NCBI GenBank assembly: GCA_002914805.1
Contig: JXTB01000403.1
Coordinates: forward strand, 151,234-215,233
Reading direction: 5' to 3'
DNA length: 64,000 nucleotides
Origin: Parasponia andersonii
Lineage: Eukaryota; Streptophyta; Magnoliopsida; Rosales; Cannabaceae
The notes beneath the pieces are model-generated. The model was given only the letters and a program-made list of their open reading frames with translations, searched no databases and was not told the DNA's origin. Positions 24,055 through 35,090 of this stretch are shown here, one piece after another. The position numbers were made by a program, and so were the translations under genes. Position 1 is the first letter of the stretch. Each line of letters starts with the position of its first letter.

Positions 24055-25252
24055 CTATAGGAATACATCTGGGCTTTTGGTAGCCTCATGGAAAGTTGTT
24101 GGCTCTCCATCCTCTGTTAGAAGACAGTAGGCAATATTGCTCTTAGTGATATAATCCGAGTGCCATACCCATGTTCTTTTCTCACGAGTTGACCGACGAA
24201 TTTCAAAAGCCTCTTCCTCGACTGGTTCTTCTACTTCGTGCTCTGGTGCTACTTCAGAAGAATCTGAATCTTCAGTATTCTTTTCTACCTGAACTGTAGT
24301 AGTTTCTGGTCTGCTATCGTCTCCCTTCTCTTGCAGTTTATTCTCTGCAAATATCACATGTCTGCTGATGACAACCTTATGGGTAGTGGGATCCCATAAG
24401 TGATATCCCTTGACTCCATCAGCATATCCCAAGAGTACACACCTTTTGGACTTTGAATCCAGTTTTGTGATTTCTTGAGTGTTATACATCACGTACATAG
24501 GATATCGAAACATATATAAACGAGAATAATCAGCTAGTTTACCAGTCCACATCCCCATCGGTGTCTTCAGATCAATCGCTATTGATGGAGATTGATTGAT
24601 CACATAACATGCGGTTTTGACTGCTTCTGCCCAGAATGTCTTGGGTAGACCTACAGCATTCAACATTGCTCTTGTTGTTTCTAACAAGGTTCTGTTCATT
24701 CGCTCTGCCACTCCATTTTGTTGGAGGAGTGTATGCCACTGTGAATTGCCTCTTGATACCTTCTTGTTGACAGAAGTTATCAAATTCATTGCTTGTATAT
24801 TCTCCTCCATTGTCCGTCCTTAAACACTCAATCTTTTCTCCAGATTCAAGCTCCATCTATACTTTGAATATTTTGAAGACTGAAAACACATCTGCCTTCC
24901 TCTTGATAGGATACACCCAATATCTCTTGAAGTGATCATCAATAAAAGATACAAAATATCTAGCGCCTCCTAGGGACATTACTGGTGCTTGCCAAACATC
25001 AGAGTGAACCAAGTCTAGAACTTTTTTACTTCTAGAACTGGATGTGCTAAACTTTAATCTATGTTGCTTGCTTGTGACATAATGCTCACAAAAGGGTAAA
25101 GATACCTTCGTGAGACCAGGAAACAACCTCCGTTCAGAGAGAATATTCAAGCCTCATTCTGACATATGGCCAAGCTTAGGATGCCACATCATCGTTGATT
25201 CTTCTCCGGAATTTGTTGAAGCAACTGATGCCCCCACTTCCATCAGTGTATC
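24055..25252 (-). pseudogene. Copia integrase, broken
   Basis: The zinc domain is MWHPKLGHMSE with a CEHY where CxxC is usual, so one zinc ligand is lost. The core has the first Asp in DLVHSDVW, the second in LRTDNGGEY and the Glu in NGVAERMNRT, so the DDE set is visible across frames 24857-25150, 24572-24856 and 24055-24810. A frame slip occurs near 24730. The C-terminal part contains the usual CVLLGYADGVKGY and an acidic linker. A TAG at 24055-24057 ends it where Trp is expected. Confidence 0.9.
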
Positions 25253-25639
25253 TCATTTAAGCATGTATAGATTCACTGCGATTTTCTCCGCCTTCATTAC
25301 TACAAGTGCGCCCCTCATGATCTTCATGATCCCATTCTCGACACGAGTTTTGCAATCAAGGTTATTTAATTGTCCCAAAGACAATAGATTTTTCTTCAGG
25401 CCTTTCACATGTCGCATCTCTTGAATAGTACAAATAGTGCCATCGTACATCTTTATCTTGATAGTACCAATCCCAGCGATCTCTAAGGCATGATCGTTAC
25501 CCATGAATACAGATCATCCAAAAACAGGTTCATATGTGTGAAACCATTCTCTGTGAGAAGTCATATGCTATATTGCTCCCGAATCCACTAACCAAACATC
25601 AGTGAGCTGCCGTCTGTCCTTAGAAATTGTTGTTGTTTC
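25253..25639 (-). pseudogene. Copia protease remnant
   Basis: WLVDSGAI, stop, HMTSHREWF marks the aspartic protease active site near 25570-25600. The domain continues DHALEIAGIGTIKI and HVKGLKKNLLSLGQL in the open piece 25253-25504. A stop in the active-site loop and another before the start of this piece disable it. Confidence 0.82.
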
Positions 25640-26465
25640 ACTTTACAGGATTTCTCCATCATCTGAAGTATTTGCAATATTCCCCTGAGCATTTGATGAC
25701 TCGGGGTCCTTTTCTCGAGAATCTCCATTCTTTTTGAGTTGCCAACACTCCCTTTTGATGTGCCTTTTCTTGCTACAGTGATAACATTTGACATTCTTCT
25801 TACTTCTTGACTTTGATCTACCATGACTCTGACTCCCACTAGGGCCACATTTCATTGATCTTCCTCTTATTATCAAAGCATTTATTTGCTGTGATCTTGC
25901 TAATCTGTCTTCCTTGTTCTTGCGCCAATTTTCTTCTTTGAGAATAGCAGCTGTAAGATTGTTGAAAACTAGAGTTGTAGCATTGTTGGTCACATTTATG
26001 ATGAGTTGATCAAACGAATCAGGTAGACTATGAAGTAAGATTTCTGCACGTTCATTATCCTCTATTTTATACTCCATTGTTGTGAGCCGTGAGAATAGAG
26101 TGTTGAGGGTGTTGATGTGATCGGTCACTGTTGTTAATTCCGCTATCCGAAGGTATAAAGCCTTCTCTTCAAGAAAATTTTGTTATGAAGCAACTTAGCC
26201 TGATATAACTTTGTCAGTGTATCTCATATCTCCTTGGCTGACTTCTTCTCCTCAATGCTCGACAGGACTCCATCTGCTGGCGCCAGATGTAAGTTAGCGA
26301 CAGTATTGCTATCCATCTTGTCCCACTTTTTATCATCAGTAATCTCAGTAGGCATTTCCCCAATTGTTGCTAGGCAATTATCTTTTCTCAAGATTGCCTT
26401 TATCTTCATTTTCCACAAGAGAAATTACTCCTATTAATCTTCTCAATATCAAATTTTGCCACCAT
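25640..26465 (-). pseudogene. Copia gag with CCHC knuckle, broken
   Basis: The structural protein that packages the element RNA. It starts at 26465 (MVAKFDIEKINR), slips one frame near 26418 and continues WKMKIKAILRKDNC, then the retrotransposon gag region (VTDHINTLNTLFSRL, LLHSLPDSFDQLI). The zinc knuckle CYHCSKKRHIKREC keeps the C-x2-C-x4-H-x4-C spacing, with Arg where Gly is usual. The main open piece is 25643-26128. Confidence 0.88.
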
Positions 26466-26504
26466 TTTCGTTCACCACAATTTGTTCAATTACCACCGTT
26501 TTAC

Positions 26505-26590
26505 TGTATGTGAATAGCACTGTATACATGAATAGTATTGTATACGTGAACAGTATCGTATACGTGAATAGTTTGTATATGTGAACAGTA
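26505..26590 (-). repeat. Five-unit tandem repeat in the copia leader
   Basis: About five 17-18 base units such as TGTATACGTGAACAGTAT lie between the primer site and gag. Each holds the near-palindrome GTATAC. Function unknown. Confidence 0.8.
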
Positions 26591-26600
26591 CTCCAACCAA

Positions 26601-26614
26601 TGGCTCTGATACCA
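26601..26614 (-). other. Primer binding site of the copia element (tRNA-iMet type)
   Basis: The minus strand reads TGGTATCAGAGCCA one base inside the 5' LTR. Confidence 0.9.
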
Positions 26615-26977
26615 CTGTTAGAAGATCGGTTTTGCAGAAGTGATAATACACAGCTAAAATACGAGTTGAGAAAATTTGGGTAAAATGAAAAAAATAAGGC
26701 ACACAAAAGAATTAACGTGGTTCACCCACTTTAGGCTACGTCCATGGATAAGGCTGTGAAGAATTTCACTATGAAAAGGAGATTATAACTTACTTCTCTC
26801 TAAATACAAGGAGAGAATAAATGAATCTCTCTCTCTCTTGAAATAGGAGAAAACACTCTTTCTAAACAATTTAGGAGAAAATAAGTGGGACACTAAGAGG
26901 AATTCCTAGGCTTGAATTCTCTCTTAGAAAGGAAGAGGATTTAGAATAGGATACAAAACAAGTGATGAAACCCTCCG

Positions 26978-26985
26978 TATTTATA
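26978..26985 (-). promoter_or_regulatory. TATA box of the copia 5' LTR promoter
   Basis: The minus strand reads TATAAATA, just downstream of the U3 repeats. The same box is kept in the other LTR at 22231-22238. Confidence 0.7.
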
Positions 26986-27009
26986 GAACTTAAAAAGTAG
27001 TGTGAACAC

Positions 27010-27147
27010 CATCTTTTACTATTGCTATTACGGCTGCTCTTTTCACTATTGTTATTGCGGTTGTCCTTTTTACTATTCTTATTACGGCTGCCTTTTTTAC
27101 TATTCCTATTATGACTGCCCCTTTTTATTGTTCATATTACGACTAGT
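27010..27147 (-). repeat. Five 27-base tandem units in the copia 5' LTR
   Basis: Same unit as at 22262-22434, one copy fewer. Confidence 0.85.
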
Positions 27148-27178
27148 TGGTGAGCTGCAATTGTTGATTTGTTCAACA

Positions 27179-27183
27179 TATTA
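27179..27183. repeat. Target site duplication TATTA, right
   Basis: Five bases after the 5' LTR of the copia element; identical to 21864-21868. Confidence 0.85.
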
Positions 27184-28483
27184 TATATCTATATAATTTA
27201 TATATGTATAGCCCCTATATAGAGACAATGTTTGTAGAGTCTGCAATCTCTACTATAGATCATAGAGGTCCAGAAAATTAGTCGGGCTGCAAATAATTAA
27301 TTAATAGCAATTTTATGAGGCAAAAATAATTATTACTATTCATCACTAGCTACAATTATTAGTGATCTTTCTATATAAACTTACATTTATGAAGCTAAAT
27401 ATATATACGTGTAGAGTTCACTCGTATTAGAGAAAGATGACGAAATTAATGATTATTAAAAAGACAATACTAGAGAAGCTCCACGCTCGAATACCTACCC
27501 GTAGGGCCGCAGCCTCTCTTATACCAATTTCAATTCAATTTTGAATTCGTAAGTTTTCCTAGCTTTTTACTGATTGATGGTTTTGATCGGCTTCTATAGT
27601 TAATATTGTAACAATTTAAAAACATTTATAGTTGATTTATTAACCATTAACTGTTTAAAAAAATTTGATTAGGGCTGAGGTGTTAAAAGGCAAGAGTTAT
27701 GTTTAATGAGAACTGTTAGCTGTATTTTTTTTAATATCTTTTTTGTATTCTTTCTGTTTCATTATTCGACACGTAAATGTTATTATAATTTGTTATATTA
27801 TTAAAATATTAAACTAGATATAGACATGAACCCAGACACAGAACTACTTTGCTATTAATTAGGGTTTTTCAATTTTGTATATGCTTTTAGAAAGCTAATA
27901 AATTAATTTACATATATTTATCATTTTTTTAGCTTAGATTATATGCAAAGTCTCCACTCAAAAACAGAAAAATTATAGAATAACTCCCACAAATAAAAGA
28001 AAATATAGTTTTAGCCGCAATTAGACAAAATTTCTAATTTTGTCCTTGATCGTGATACTGAAAAATGTAAAAAGAATGCATTTAAGATTCCTGACCATGA
28101 ATAATTTGGCAGATTTTACTACTGTGTACGTATAATCAATCTCTTTTATTACTATTTTAAAAAAGCACATACACAATTTTTTTGGCGATGAAATTAAAAA
28201 AAAAAAAAAAGACAAAAAAAAACCTCATGAGAGGTAGCTTGTCTTATTTGGGCTCAGTTTGTGAGCAGAGACACAAAAAAACAATAATAGGTGGAGAGAT
28301 AGACACAGAATATCAGTGGGACATTTAAAACATCTTGGATCGGGCGCCTGTTTGGTGGCTTTCATATTTTTCCACAGACCAAATTAAAGAAAGAAAACTA
28401 GTGCTGCTCTTTTTCGCAGGGCTTCTCTATCTCTGCCATTGTCCTTTTCTAGGACTGCTGAACCACATTGCCTACGTAATATT

Positions 28484-28530
<47 letters not shown>

Positions 28531-28707
28531 GATTACAATTATCTTGACCATCGACGGCTCTTTACGTGCTCCTGCCTTTACACATATTTACGTAAATATC
28601 TAGTTATAAATATAACTTATTTAGTAAGTGCATAAACAACTTTAAAATTAACTTACCCAAAATTATTGAACATAAGTTTGTTTTATGTTTATATATATAT
28701 ATATATA
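27184..28707. other. AT-rich spacer between copia and Tat elements
   Basis: No gene seen. It contains a (CT)n(AT)n run at about 28489-28530 and A-rich runs near 28198. Confidence 0.55.
28489..28530. repeat. (CT)n(AT)n microsatellite
   Basis: About 13 CT units followed by about 8 AT units. Confidence 0.9.
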
Positions 28708-29011
28708 TGTGAGGCTCATTTCCGTGATGCTTCACATGGTTCCAGAAGTGGCAAAATAAAAGGATATAATTGATGAATTCAATACGGGCTCTCAAAGACA
28801 TTATTTAGACGACAAGTGAGTTTTATATGACGCAATATAAGCTTATTAAATTCACGAAAGTTAGTGTTGAGTTTTATTTGAGGTCTGCATCAGACAAACC
28901 CTCAGAAGAGTTAGCCGAATCTAAGCCACTCCAAATATGAGATTTGGAGCCCTCAAGAATTTATAGTTTTCTATCATCACAAGTGACATTTAGCACCAGG
29001 GTCAAACAGAG

Positions 29012-29018
29012 TATATAA
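29012..29018 (+). promoter_or_regulatory. TATA box of the Tat 5' LTR
   Basis: TATATAA; the 3' LTR has TATTTAA at the same place (about 40096). Confidence 0.5.
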
Positions 29019-29061
29019 TGCTCCGTCATAGTCTCCATGTGCATTAGGTGGACTACTTTAC

Positions 29062-29497
29062 AGAGCTACAGATAACTACGATCTCGTCTGATATAGGCAC
29101 ATATCAAAAGAGATCGTGGTAAGCAAGAAATGTCAAATCAAAGAGAGTTGCAGTATCCATAATCCACGATTTTCGGAGCACATAATGAGGAAAATAAGGT
29201 AATTAGTCCTAAAATTAAAAGGGATTAAACACTTAATTTCAGGACACACACACATATATATATAGCACATTTTTTAGAAAAGATGATGATTATTATTCAT
29301 TTGATATCACTATAGAGCTACAAACAACCACGATCTATCTGGTATAGACACATATCAAAAGAGATAGTGATAAGTAAGAAACATCGAATCAAAGGGAGTT
29401 GCAGCATCCATAATCCACGATTTTTGGAGCGCATAACAAGGAAAATGAGGTAATTGGTGAAATTAAGAGGGACTAAGCACTTAATTTCAGAACACAT

Positions 29498-29532
<35 letters not shown>

Positions 29533-29572
29533 GCACATTTTTTATAAAAGAGGATGATTATTATTCATTTGA
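29062..29572 (+). repeat. 252-base tandem duplication in the Tat 5' LTR
   Basis: Unit 1 starts AGAGCTACAGATAACTACG at 29062 and unit 2 starts AGAGCTACAAACAACCACG at 29314. Both end with a CA/TA microsatellite and AGCACATTTTTTA. Copies differ at scattered sites, so the duplication is not recent. Confidence 0.85.
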
Positions 29573-29730
29573 TCACTACCATCATTCTGTTAACTTATAA
29601 GAAAAATATCTGACTTAAGTATCGGAGAGTCTTGCAGGTAGCCACCCTCGACTCCCTCTCCAGAATCAAGAATAGAGTTAAATCAAATCAAAGAGAACAC
29701 GTAAATAGTTGGTAGAAGGGCGTACCAATA

Positions 29731-29752
29731 GTTTGGTCCCATCTGTGGGAAG
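29731..29752 (+). other. Primer binding site region of the Tat element
   Basis: TTTGGTCCCATCTGTGGGAA directly follows the 5' LTR. It resembles the TGGCGCCGTCTGTGGGAA-type site of Tat elements with changes; the tRNA is uncertain. Confidence 0.6.
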
Positions 29753-29822
29753 AGACGAGAGAAAGAAAAATTAGAAACTTGAAATCAACTCTCTCCTTGA
29801 ACGAAAAGTGGTACAATATTAG

Positions 29823-31395
29823 ATGGTGTCATCGAGAATGACAACAAGAAGCACAAAGGCCTGATGCCAAAGAAAGCTCCCTAGAAGCACAACCCAGCTT
29901 GGAGCAAAAGCTAGACTAGATACTTATCGCCTTGATAGAAGCGAACAGGAAGGTAGAAATGGCTCACGAGGCTATCCTGGGCCTTAAAAATGAGGTCGCT
30001 AAAGTCTGTAGAGATAACATTTGTCTTGAAGGGTTATTGGCGAGCAAAGCCAGAAACGAATGGAGGGATGACTTTAACGAAGAGGTTCAACAAGAATTCA
30101 GAGTACAACAACCAACTATAGAAGAAATCTCTGTGCCAGCCAGATCACAAATGCAAGGAAAATAGCAAAGTCCACAAGGCACCCCTAGATGGGAGCAACG
30201 ACAGATAGGCAATACCTGAGAAATCCTAAAAAAACGCCTTCCGACTAGAAGCAAGAAATGATGGCAGAGCTCAACAAAAGATTCAGGACCCATCATAGTC
30301 AGACCCTTGTTGACCTCGTAGAGCAAGTCATGCGAAGGATCAGCCGAATAGCATTCACCGATTGGATTTAACTAGAGCCTAAGCTAAAGGATTTTATGGC
30401 CCTAACACTCAAGCCATTCGAAGGAAAAACAAACCCCTATGACCATATCTACTAGTTTTAGCAAGAGATAGCCTTAGAAAACAAACGAGGCTATAAGTGT
30501 AAAGTCTTCTCCATCACCTTGGCAGGGCTAGCATGGTTTAGGTAGCTCCTATAAAAATCCATAAATGGATTTGAAGAATTTTGCAAACTGTTCCTGAAAT
30601 AGTACAGAAATTCAAGGAGGCAACAGAAGACAATGCAGGATCTGGATCATTTGAAACAATCTGTAGGCGATTCCCCGAGGAAATACTTGTCTCAGTTTTT
30701 GGATACAATGTCTCAAATACATGATGTCGATTCAATCCAAGCTGTAAACTCCTTTATCAGAGGCTTACAACTAGACTCTATGTTATAAAAGGCCTATAAT
30801 TAGGTTCTATGTTGTCAGATCATCGACTCTTAAATCTGTCATATGACATATCTGACGTATTAGCAAAGTCGAAAGAAGTCTTTAGGGTATTGGAGAGCCA
30901 TCAAAATGAACCCAAAGCTCCTGCGGCAATAACGATAACACTAGCGCAGACCCAAGAGCCAACTTTAAAGTAGATAACCACGGGCCAAGCTAGCTATGAA
31001 GGGAACAAATGGAGAAAAAGATTCAAACAATTGAAATAATATTCCTTCAGAATAAAGACAAAAGCATTCTTAAAGACTCCCCAAGTCTAGCGTCCCATAT
31101 CACATGCAAAACAGAAACAAGTACTGCCAATTTTATAAATGCCATTGTCATGACACCAGTCATTGTCGTAGCTTCTACACACATGTCATGATGGCCATTC
31201 AAGTTGGAAAGCTAAAGCAATATGTAAAAGCAAGTGGGAGTCGGTCCAAAAAGGGCACCGCTGGACAAGATAATAGGAAGCAAACTCGAGCTTCAAGATC
31301 TGGAGAACAGTCTCTGAAGATAATGCCGATAATCATGGGTATACTAGAACTGATCCAAAGCTAAAAGGGAAAAGCAAAGTTGCAAAGAGGACCGA
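29823..31395 (+). pseudogene. Tat gag remnant
   Basis: A coiled piece (ANRKVEMAHEAILGLKNEV, 29932-30165) is followed by the gag core in broken frames: LKPFEGKTNPYDHIY, CKVFSITLAGLAWF, FEEFCKLFLK, KYLSQFLDTMSQIHDVD. A zinc knuckle-like CQFYKCHCHDTSHCRS lies at about 31120-31170 (open piece 31104-31364). More than six stops break it, among them positions near 30450, 30541 and 30787. Confidence 0.82.
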
Positions 31396-31402
31396 GGAAA
31401 GT

Positions 31403-32014
31403 GTGAAATTCTTAAAGGGGCTAGGACATGCTGTAAAATGCCTAAAATCGAAGGAAAGCTATGCCTCCATCGTACCTATCGCCTTCACTCAGCAGGACCT
31501 AGCCACAATGCGTCTGCCCCATTATGATCCTTTAGTGATAAATCTGCAGATTGACTCTTTGATGGTAGGGAGGGTTCTGGTCGACGGTGGTAGTAGCGTT
31601 GATGTCCTATTCCTCAGCACCTTCGAGAACATGGTCTGGAACAGAACACGCTGAGGCCAACATATATTCACTTTCAATAGCAGCAAGGTCAGCTCCTTCA
31701 GCATCATAACGCTAAAGGTTTCCACTGCTGAGAGATGCCTGAACATAAACTTTATCGTCATTGACTATCAATCCTATTTTAATGCCATTATAGGAAGATG
31801 ATGGATTCATGCTATGCATAGAGTCATGTTAAATCTCCACCAAGTTTTGAGATGCAAGTTAAAGGACGAGACTTATAAAATAGACATTAGAGGTAACCAG
31901 GCTTCTGCAAAGAGATATTTTCTGACTGCTTTGAAGCAGGCCATGGAGACGATGAATGCCTCTGCAGAAGGAAAACAACAGTTAAAGAATCGCTTGCCAG
32001 CATATATGAAGTAG
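31403..32014 (+). pseudogene. Tat aspartic protease remnant
   Basis: The open piece 31403-31654 contains RVLVDGGSSVDVLF. The active site is Asp-Gly-Gly (Asp codon 31583-31585) rather than Asp-Thr-Gly, which is usual for Tat-type elements. The end of the domain follows in another frame (31814-32014: HQVLRCKLKDETYKIDIRGN). A TGA at 31652-31654 separates them. Confidence 0.8.
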
Positions 32015-32229
32015 ATCGAAGAAGAGTCCGATAAGCCAGAGACCACAATTGAAGAGTTGATGGCGATCCCTTTAGAGAAATTAGACCCAGAGAAAATAGT
32101 CTTTGTTAGAGTCCTATTACCAGAGGTAGAAAGAATAAGCTAATAGAATTCTTAAGGCGACACCTTTGCGTGGTCTCACAATGATATACCTAAGATAGAT
32201 TGTGTACACACCTACCACTAGTTGAACAT

Positions 32230-33238
32230 CGATCCCAATTTTCCTTTAGTAAGGTAGAAACCTAGGAGATTTGCACCAGAGAAGAACAAAGCCATTAATA
32301 AAGAAGTACAAAAGTTGATAGAGAATGGCCTGGTAGAGGAATGTATGTACCCCTGCTGGTTCTCTAACTCAGTAATGGTAGAAAAGAAGAATGAGAATGA
32401 CTAGACCTCCATAGATTTTTCCAACCTAAACAAGGCCTGCTCAAAAGATAATTTTCCTTTACTAAAGATCAATCAGGTGGTCGTCTTTACGACCAGCCTC
32501 AGCAGAATGAGTTTTTTAGATACTTACTCTGGGTATAGTCAGACCCTACTATACGATGAAGATCAAGTCCATACGGTATTCATCACGGAGTGAGATCTGT
32601 ATTGCTACAAGCGGATACCATTTGGCCTCAAGAATGCAAGAGAAACCTACCAAAGTTTGATGAATAAAATGTTCACTGAGTTGCTAGGAAAAATGATGGA
32701 AGTCTACATCGACGATATGGTCATAAAAAGTAAAGAAACTGCAAACCACCTGGAATATTTGGACGAATGCCTCCGAATATTAAGATATTACCAAGTGCAT
32801 CTGAACCCCGAAAATGCGCCTTTGGAGTTTCCTCTGGCTAGTTACACATAGTGAGCAAAAGAGGCATTGAAGCTTATCCCACTTAGTTGTCTTCGATCAT
32901 AGATATGCAAAGACCCATGACAGTAAAAAAAAAGTTCAGCATTTGACTGGGAAAATCACAGCACTCAGTCAATTTGTCTCCAAGATGTCCAATCGACATC
33001 AGCCATTCTTCCAGTGTATCAAGAAAAGTTCCTCGGTTGCTTGGGGTGAGGAACAGAATAAGTCATTGACAGAAATCAAAGAATACTTAAGCCACCCTCC
33101 CATCCTGTCTTCACCGAAAAAAGGACAACGCTTGTATGAGTATCTGGCGGTATCTGAGGTGGCGATCAGTGTGGTATTATTCATTGAAAAGGAAGGCAAA
33201 CAGAGGCCATGTTTTATACAAGCCAGATACTGTTAGAC
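32230..33238 (+). pseudogene. Tat reverse transcriptase and first RNase H, broken
   Basis: RT reads INKEVQKLIENGLVEECMYP, SIDFSNLNKACSKDNFPL, IPFGLKNARETYQ and keeps YIDDM at 32705-32719. The open piece with the catalytic motif is 32657-32851. The connection and RNase H start follow in 32943-33236 (ITALSQFVSKMSNRHQPFF, YLAVSEVAISVVLF). Stops at 32401-32403 and 32594-32596 stand where Trp is expected, and a frame change lies near 32850. Confidence 0.88.
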
Positions 33239-33860
33239 ACAGAATCATGATACAACATGACTAAAAAATTAGTTCTGGCTATGATAAATGCAAAGAAGAG
33301 GCTAAGATAGTACTTCAAATCGTATTCAATCACAATATACATAGAATGTCTGATCAAATAGGCTATCGAGCTGGGAATGCACGACATCAAGTACCAGCCT
33401 CAGGTGGCGAAGAATGGATAGCTTATAGCAGACTTCCTAGTAGAAATTCAATCCTTTGGAAACCTACAAGACCCATCACAGACACCTTCAACTCCGGATA
33501 ACTCAACCTGAATGCTCTACGCTGATGGATCCACAAGTACCTCAGGGTCTAGTATCAAGATAGTCCTGAAAACCCCCGAGGCTCGGGTTCAAGTCAACTA
33601 ACAATGAAGCGAAATATGAAGCATTGCTCCATAGTCTGGAGCTGGCTACACACTTCGAGGTGGGAAGCATTACAATAAGAACCGATTCACAGCTTATAGT
33701 GGGCCAGATAAAAGGAGACCTCAAGGTTAAGGAGCCAAGGCTACATAAGTACTTTTCTAAGGTGATGGGGATAAAAGCCTAGTTCAGCAAATTTGACATT
33801 GAGCAAGTATCTAGGGAGATAAACTAGAAGGCTGACGAGATAGCTAAAAGCGTATTGTTA
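33239..33860 (+). pseudogene. Second RNase H domain of the Tat element
   Basis: After a connecting region (LVLAMINAKKRLR, stop), a separate RNase H reads STWMLYADGSTSTSGSSIKI, then in another frame NEAKYEALLHSLELATHFEV, IRTDSQLIVGQIKGDLKVKE and ADEIAKS. The DGS, Glu, DSQ and C-terminal Asp match archaeal-type RNase H, a mark of the Tat lineage. Stops at former Trp codons occur near 33779 and 33825. Confidence 0.85.
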
Positions 33861-35090
33861 AGAGAAACAACCAAGCATACAGAGATGCTATTGGAGAATG
33901 AATATGCAAGGGATCCTGAGGAGAACCCTGCATACCTTGTGCTCATGACTGAATTTGAGGTAGAGTGCTGGATGATGTCGCTAACACAATACCTAACGAT
34001 AAGCAAGCTACTGGAAGACCCCACTAAGGCTAGATCAATTAGAGTTAAAGCATGGTGAAATGACATTTGTATAGATGGTCAACAATTGGACCAATGCTGA
34101 GGTGCATAGGCTAGGTGGAGACCTAGAAGTTGATGGAGGAAATTCCTGAAAGGGTATACAAAAAACAATATGGCGGACGGAGCCTCGCCCATAAGGCTAT
34201 GACGGCTAGATATTTCTAGTTGTATATGATGACCAAGGCAGTCCAATTTATCAAGAAATGCGACAGATGTCAAAGATTTTCCCCGCTAAAATATTAACCA
34301 GCGGAAGATCTCCAGTCAATCAGAACCCCTTGGCCATTCGCCAAATAGGGTCTAGACATCGTGGAAGAACTCTCTAGGAGCCCTGGCAGTAAAAGATATG
34401 TCCTACTAGCCATAGATTACTTCACTAAATGGGTAGAATCCAAAGTTTACACTACTATCAACAAGGCATATATAATTAATTTCATTTGGAAAAATATCTT
34501 CTACCAATATAGGATACCAAAAGAGATACATGTTGACCATGACACGCAATTATAAAATGCTAAACTCAAGGAACTGTACGACTTATACGATATCAAGCTT
34601 AGTTTTTTATCCTAAGTTACCCCAAGGGAACAGCCAAGCGAAAGTAACAAATAAGGCCATCTTAGCCAATATCAAGAAAAAGTTACAGGAGGCTAAAGAA
34701 AACTAGTTAGAAGAGCTGCCAGCCATAGTATGGGCCTACCAGACTACTGAGCAAAGGACAATCGGGAGGACACCTTTCACTATGGTCTATAGGTCAAAGG
34801 TCGTGATCCTAATCGAAATCAGCCTTCTGACCCTTCGCTCTAAAGTGGTAAAAGACTCCTCATTAAATGAACAGCAGCTAAGTCGCAACACAGACTTCCT
34901 CAATGCTCATCGATTTAATGCTAGAGATTAAGTCTTAAAAGTCAGAATAGAAAATCTTTCAAAGTTAGATTCTAACTAGGTCGTACCCTATAAGATAATT
35001 AAAGCACTCGACAAAGGTGCATACATTCTAAAAAAACTCAAGACTGAGAGGAATTCACCCAACACATGGAATGCTCAACACTTAAAATAA
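33861..35090 (+). pseudogene. Tat integrase remnant
   Basis: The zinc part ends KKCDRCQRFSPLKY. The core has a stop where Trp precedes GLDIVEELS, then VLLAIDYFTKWVESKVY (open piece 34361-34555) and HVDHDTQL with the second Asp. The third region is broken: WAYQTTEQRTIGRTPF-like text near 34730-34780 in mixed frames. The coding end is near 35090 (AQHLK). Confidence 0.85.

Larger units (their letters stand above)
21869..27178 (-). mobile_element. Ty1/copia retrotransposon, complete but mutated
   Basis: LTRs at 21869-22458 and 26616-27178 flank gag, protease, integrase, RT and RNase H on the minus strand, in the copia order (integrase before RT). Both sides carry the 5-bp target duplication TATTA (21864-21868 and 27179-27183). 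A primer site and a polypurine tract are in place. LTRs differ by about one base in ten by eye plus one 27-base repeat unit. Stops break the single frame at least ten times, mostly at former Trp or Gln codons, so the copy is inactive. Confidence 0.95.
26616..27178 (-). repeat. 5' LTR of the copia element (563 bp)
   Basis: It runs from TGTTAGAAGATCGG to GATTTGTTCAACA on the plus strand. It has five tandem units against six in the 3' LTR, which accounts exactly for the 27-base length difference. Confidence 0.92.
28708..29730 (+). repeat. 5' LTR of the first Tat element (1023 bp)
   Basis: It starts TGTGAGGCTCATTTCC and ends GCGTACCAATA before the primer site. Relative to the 3' LTR it carries about 570 extra bases (29056-29628), including a 252-base tandem duplication and the conserved CTGACTTAAGTATCGGAGAG motif. 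Confidence 0.85.
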
